Assembly (NCBI RefSeq): GCF_032062135.1 | Contig: NC_092858.1 | Span: forward strand, 124,300,846 to 124,364,845 | Origin: Pyxicephalus adspersus | Lineage: Eukaryota > Chordata > Amphibia > Anura > Pyxicephalidae | Direction: 5' to 3' | DNA: 64,000 nucleotides | Shown: one piece after another, positions 59,927-64,000 of the stretch | Position numbering within the stretch: the stretch's first letter is position 1 | Layout of the letters: each line of letters opens with the position of its first letter | The notes under the pieces: generated by a model | The model's input: the letters and a program-made list of their open reading frames with translations, nothing else | The model's database searches: none | Told to the model about the DNA's origin: nothing | Made by a program: the position numbers and the translations under genes

Positions 59927-62900
59927 CTGTCAACAAACAATATTGCTTTCTTTATCCTTTAACACAACACACAAGTGGATCACTTTCATCATGCAATCGC
60001 CGCATGCCACTGTTGAGATTGTCAAAATTAAAAAATTAGCTGTTTAAGGTGTAAGTTCCCTGCAGCAAACACTGTTGACCATTTCATAAACTCGTACATG
60101 CTCCCCTATCATCTTAACACTAGAGGCTGTACCAAAAAATAAATAGGTGAAATACAAGGATCATCAAGACATCATTGACTCCCTCCTCTTCTATAGCAGC
60201 CATGCTGACATTTACTTACACTGCTAGCCTACTACTCTGCTTGGGTATGAGCACAGCAGGGTCAACATTCAGAATAGTTTTTGGAGAGATTGTAATGTGG
60301 ATGTGAGTGAATGTTTGTGAATTCTTTCTATGCAGCAAATACCCTAGCAGGTACTTAAAACCTTTCGAACAGATGAGGTCACATGTAGCTCATTATTTAT
60401 AAACTATTGTAGAGCTCAGTACTTACAGTACAATATACTGAGGGACTGATTTGTTCCTGTTTTTAAAATGTCTAAATCAGCTATTCTCAACCAGGGTTCT
60501 CCTGAACATTACAGGTTGCTATTGAGTTCCTCAAACTGTGGCCGATTGATGTCCCATTTGATGATGCCTGCCTAATTGTGGGGCCATCACAACTTGGCAG
60601 AGCCAACTTCATGACTCTAATATTGTTTTTAGTTGTCTACTAAGGTGGTATTCTAGCCATTACTATAGGGAGAGCATTATTTCCACTGGCTATTAATGAA
60701 GGTGTTTTCTTTTCTCACTAACACCTAATAAATTGGTTTTAACAAGGGTTCCCCGAGACCTAAAATCTATATATATTAATAATATAGGGTGAAAGGCTGG
60801 TTTGATATAATAATAAATAATGATAATAATAATGATAATGCATAATGATAAATCAACCAGTGGTATTAGTCTAAAAAAAAAATATCCAGATCAACAAAAA
60901 TAATTGATTGCTCACTTTTAACTAAAGTAAGCAATACTTGATAATCTTGAACAAGAATATTTTTAATGAATCTCAACATGAATATGTCCAGACAAATCTG
61001 CATGACCTGGCCATTCAGCATCCCTGTGAAACTCCGGGGTTATAGGAAATTGCATGATGAAGCATGAATTCTCTATATTGCTTGAACTGTATCAAATAGT
61101 ACAAGATTTACACTTTACTGGATGATTTCTTCTACATCATAGCAGATTTTCAAAGTTCAGGTGGCAGGAGAGTTAAGTTTCTGTTATCTTCATACAGCGT
61201 TAGGTTTAACTATAAAATCACTACATTTCTTCTTTTTTTTTTTTTTTTTAATTTTCTAAATATTTCATTTTAAGAAGAGAAGGTCAATATTTTAAAGGGT
61301 AACTGCACTTTGTAATAGAAGTCCTAAATTTTACATGCTAAGTATAAACATGATAATATTGAACTTTCTTCTCATTACAGCTAAATGATTGATTCTGCAA
61401 TACTTTCATTTGTTTTTGCACACAACATTTTGTTTCAGTCAAGATTTTCATTTAAGCCATGTACCAGCAGATGCCACAGTACTGACGTTTTCTTGTACTG
61501 CGGTGTACTTGTACCATCTGTGCCAGCCTTCTGCCAGCTGACTGATCACATACAATTCACGTGAGGACTTGGCTGTACCATGACATTCTTTTACAGTTCC
61601 CTCTCACCAAGTCCTCTGACGAAACCAAAGCAAAGTGCTAAAAGATGTTCCCTCCTTCCCCTTTGGCAAGGGAAGAGCAAGCACTATTATTCTACGTGTT
61701 ACTCTTCAGTGTCGCCATCCAACAGCTGACTAGCAGAAATACAGTTCTGAAAGCAGAAGTCATGTTCGAAATAAAGAACACTTCTTAGAATTAGGCTGCC
61801 TTGGAAATTTTCATAAGAAATACCATTATCTCACTCAATATGATGTCAGAACATGTGATCTTTTTAAAAAAAATATGATATAATAATTTAAAGTTCATAG
61901 TTTTTCTGTATTCATTTGGTACATATCTCACAGTCAAATCTATGTAATTCTTGCATTTGTGATGGTGACGATGACGATCTTGCAAAAACTTTCCCACTTG
62001 AAATTTTACAAATAGTGTTTTGTTTGCCTGTATTATCTACATTAGTTTTTAATTTTAAGTCAATTTGTATTTCATTGAAAACTGTAGCTGGCACAAGATT
62101 GTACGATTGTTAATATTTTTTTTTTGGTATGCCAGTTCTGGATGGTTTTCAGGCTTCTTTCCCTCCTCCTTTAGTCATAGGGAAAACATCAAAGGATATC
62201 TTAAGATAAGGACCAAAACAATTATTATAATTGTACTTTTAGAACAGTCTATCAAATGACCCCCCCAAAAAACATCTTCCCAAATCGTACCCTTACCTGC
62301 CCTGCTTGGAGCCACTCCATCTTTTTTCTAGAATTCTGCCAGAGCAGAAGGTTCTCCATTTTATATCTACCACTAGGACAAATAAAAGGTGGCATACCAT
62401 AGCCATGGAATGCTTTCTATAGAAACTTGTTTCTCTTTGGGGGAAAAATATGCATTCAAAGATAACTGTTTTAAAAATACTGTTTATTACTAATTATTTA
62501 GTAAACCAATATTAGAATGGTCCCTTTGCCTTGTAAGATGTTAGTAGATTGCAGCCAAATTAATTAAATAAATTAATGATACACAACAGCATGTTGTTTC
62601 CAGTTCAACAAGTGTTTGTTCCAAAACAGAAGGTAGGATAAGTGCTCTACTAACATTCCAGCTGAAGAACACAGAAGCTACACATCCGAGAAAGAAATCA
62701 CCTAAAGAAACTGATTCTTATAAAAAGTTTATGCGGAGGATATCAGCCATAGCGGTTGGGCTACAAACATTAAAGGTTTATGGTAGAATTGGAATAAACT
62801 TCTTTGACATCTGTAAGCATCTACAGTTTCAGCAAGTGTAAAGGACATATTGCATTTTCTATATATCTATATTGAGATAAAGCCTATTACTATAATACAT

Positions 62901-64000
62901 TTTTGACAGTGACTAAAAAACTTAAAAAAATAATATGTATAATAAAAGCATTGCGGTGAGCTTCACCATGCCCAGGAACTACTGTCAATGTCTTTCAATA
63001 TTTTAAGGCCTCATTATTAGTGGCCATTATTTTATGACTTAGCTTGTCTTTACTCATAATCTTTGCACTTACTTAACCTCCTCCTTTGTCATTAAATTAG
63101 TCACTAAAGTAGTAAAAACCTACCAAATAGCAATAATGCATTTACTCCTTGCATTAAACCTAGAATGGATTAACCCAGAAGACAAGGTAATGTTTACAGA
63201 CAGAATTACTGCATTTGCTTTGTTAAAACAATATTGTTGTAGCTTGGTGGAGATTCACCTTATGGAATTTAATAAGTTTCAGCTAAAACATTTTATTATT
63301 TGACTGCTACAAAACTTATTGACAATGAGATTACCCTAGAGAAACTTTTTCATCTACTTCAAAATTGCAGGTAAAAGAATAAAAAAATTAAGGATTTATA
63401 ACACAAACTTGCTCTAACTTGTATTTTCTACCCATGTGCAATGTACCTTTAAATTTGCTAGATTAAAAAAAAGTAATAGTAAGAGAGGATTTGAAGATAT
63501 TGCTTCAATTACATGTCTTTATTTTACATTTACAGAGAATACAAAAAATATTTGTTACCAAAATATATCCACTTAAGGAAAGAGTATACACTTTACATAC
63601 ACTTTAAACATTGTTATTATCCAACCATCATCAATGCCATCTGAAACATTTGTATTTATTTTTAAAGAAAAAAAAGACCAAAGTACTACAAAACAATGTC
63701 CAAAGAAAACATATGTTGTTCTTTTGTAAGATATAAAACCTAAAGTGAAATACCAAAATGGTAAAATGTTTTTTTTCTGTCTGTGTAGTTTTTGGACAGT
63801 TTCTCTCTTTCCAATTGTCCTGATCACCAGTGTCTCTGGTGAGGGTAAAATTCAAAATTTTTAGTAGGCACTAGAACAAAAACATAGGGGATAAATTATC
63901 AAACTGGGACACTTGTTTTTGTGACAACTAAAGGCCACACTTTTGATCTACGAATGAATAACATGGTAACTACAATGGAACACAGTGAAATATCTTACAG
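59927..64000. other. Intergenic, repeats and AT-rich sequence, no gene recognised
   Basis: At 60,484-60,790 the phrases CTCAACCAGGGTTCTCCTGA and AACAAGGGTTCCCCGAGACC look like a hAT-type frog repeat, followed by an (ATAATG)n-like run at 60,805-60,860. A less AT-rich stretch at 61,500-61,760 has no readable coding frame. No exon of AMPD1, the next gene in the human order, was recognised. Confidence 0.35.

Overview
This window looks like nuclear DNA of a frog, most likely a ranoid/neobatrachian anuran. It is AT-rich, has long introns with GT-AG borders, carries two assembly gaps (N runs), and is densely seeded with short DNA-transposon derivatives and SINE/LINE tails of a kind I associate with frog genomes. 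I found no bacterial or phage genes, CRISPR array, rRNA gene or intact tRNA gene. The species is inferred from repeat style and protein similarity; I could not run a search.

Two protein-coding genes are recognisable, both on the minus strand, in the order known from human 1p13.2 (BCAS2 next to DENND2C). BCAS2 (about 2.1-8.1 kb) encodes the SPF27 subunit of the PRP19/CDC5L splicing complex. Its promoter and first exon are at 8.0-8.25 kb, four further exons are visible, the last exon lies off the left edge, and the expected second exon could not be found in the repeat-filled 3.8-kb first intron. DENND2C (about 24.3-40.7 kb), a DENN-domain Rab exchange factor, can be assembled from 18 coding exons into an open frame of about 936 codons. 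Its true last exon is a tiny 32-nt piece at 24,282-24,313, separated from the preceding exon by a consensus GTAAGT donor.

Between the two genes (about 8.3-24 kb) lies a repeat-rich spacer. It holds a tRNA-derived SINE, LINE 3' tails, several MITEs, and a 5'-truncated processed pseudogene of HNRNPL on the plus strand (14.57-15.68 kb) with a stop codon and a 1-nt frameshift. The stretch 21.1-24.3 kb is probably the DENND2C 3' UTR and its downstream flank.

Right of DENND2C (40.7-64 kb) no coding exon was recognised. In human the next gene is AMPD1, and none of its exons was identified here. The stretch contains a 42-N and a 983-N gap, (TA)n microsatellites, several MITEs and a striking pair of back-to-back near-perfect palindromes at 44.7-45.0 kb.

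No undescribed molecular system is convincingly present. The points most worth a second look are the apparent absence of BCAS2 exon 2, the piggyBac-like MITE nested in a foldback MITE at 5.26-5.79 kb, the SINE and LINE with matching 3' tails, the paired palindromes, and the DENND2C micro-exon that simple ORF reading would miss.
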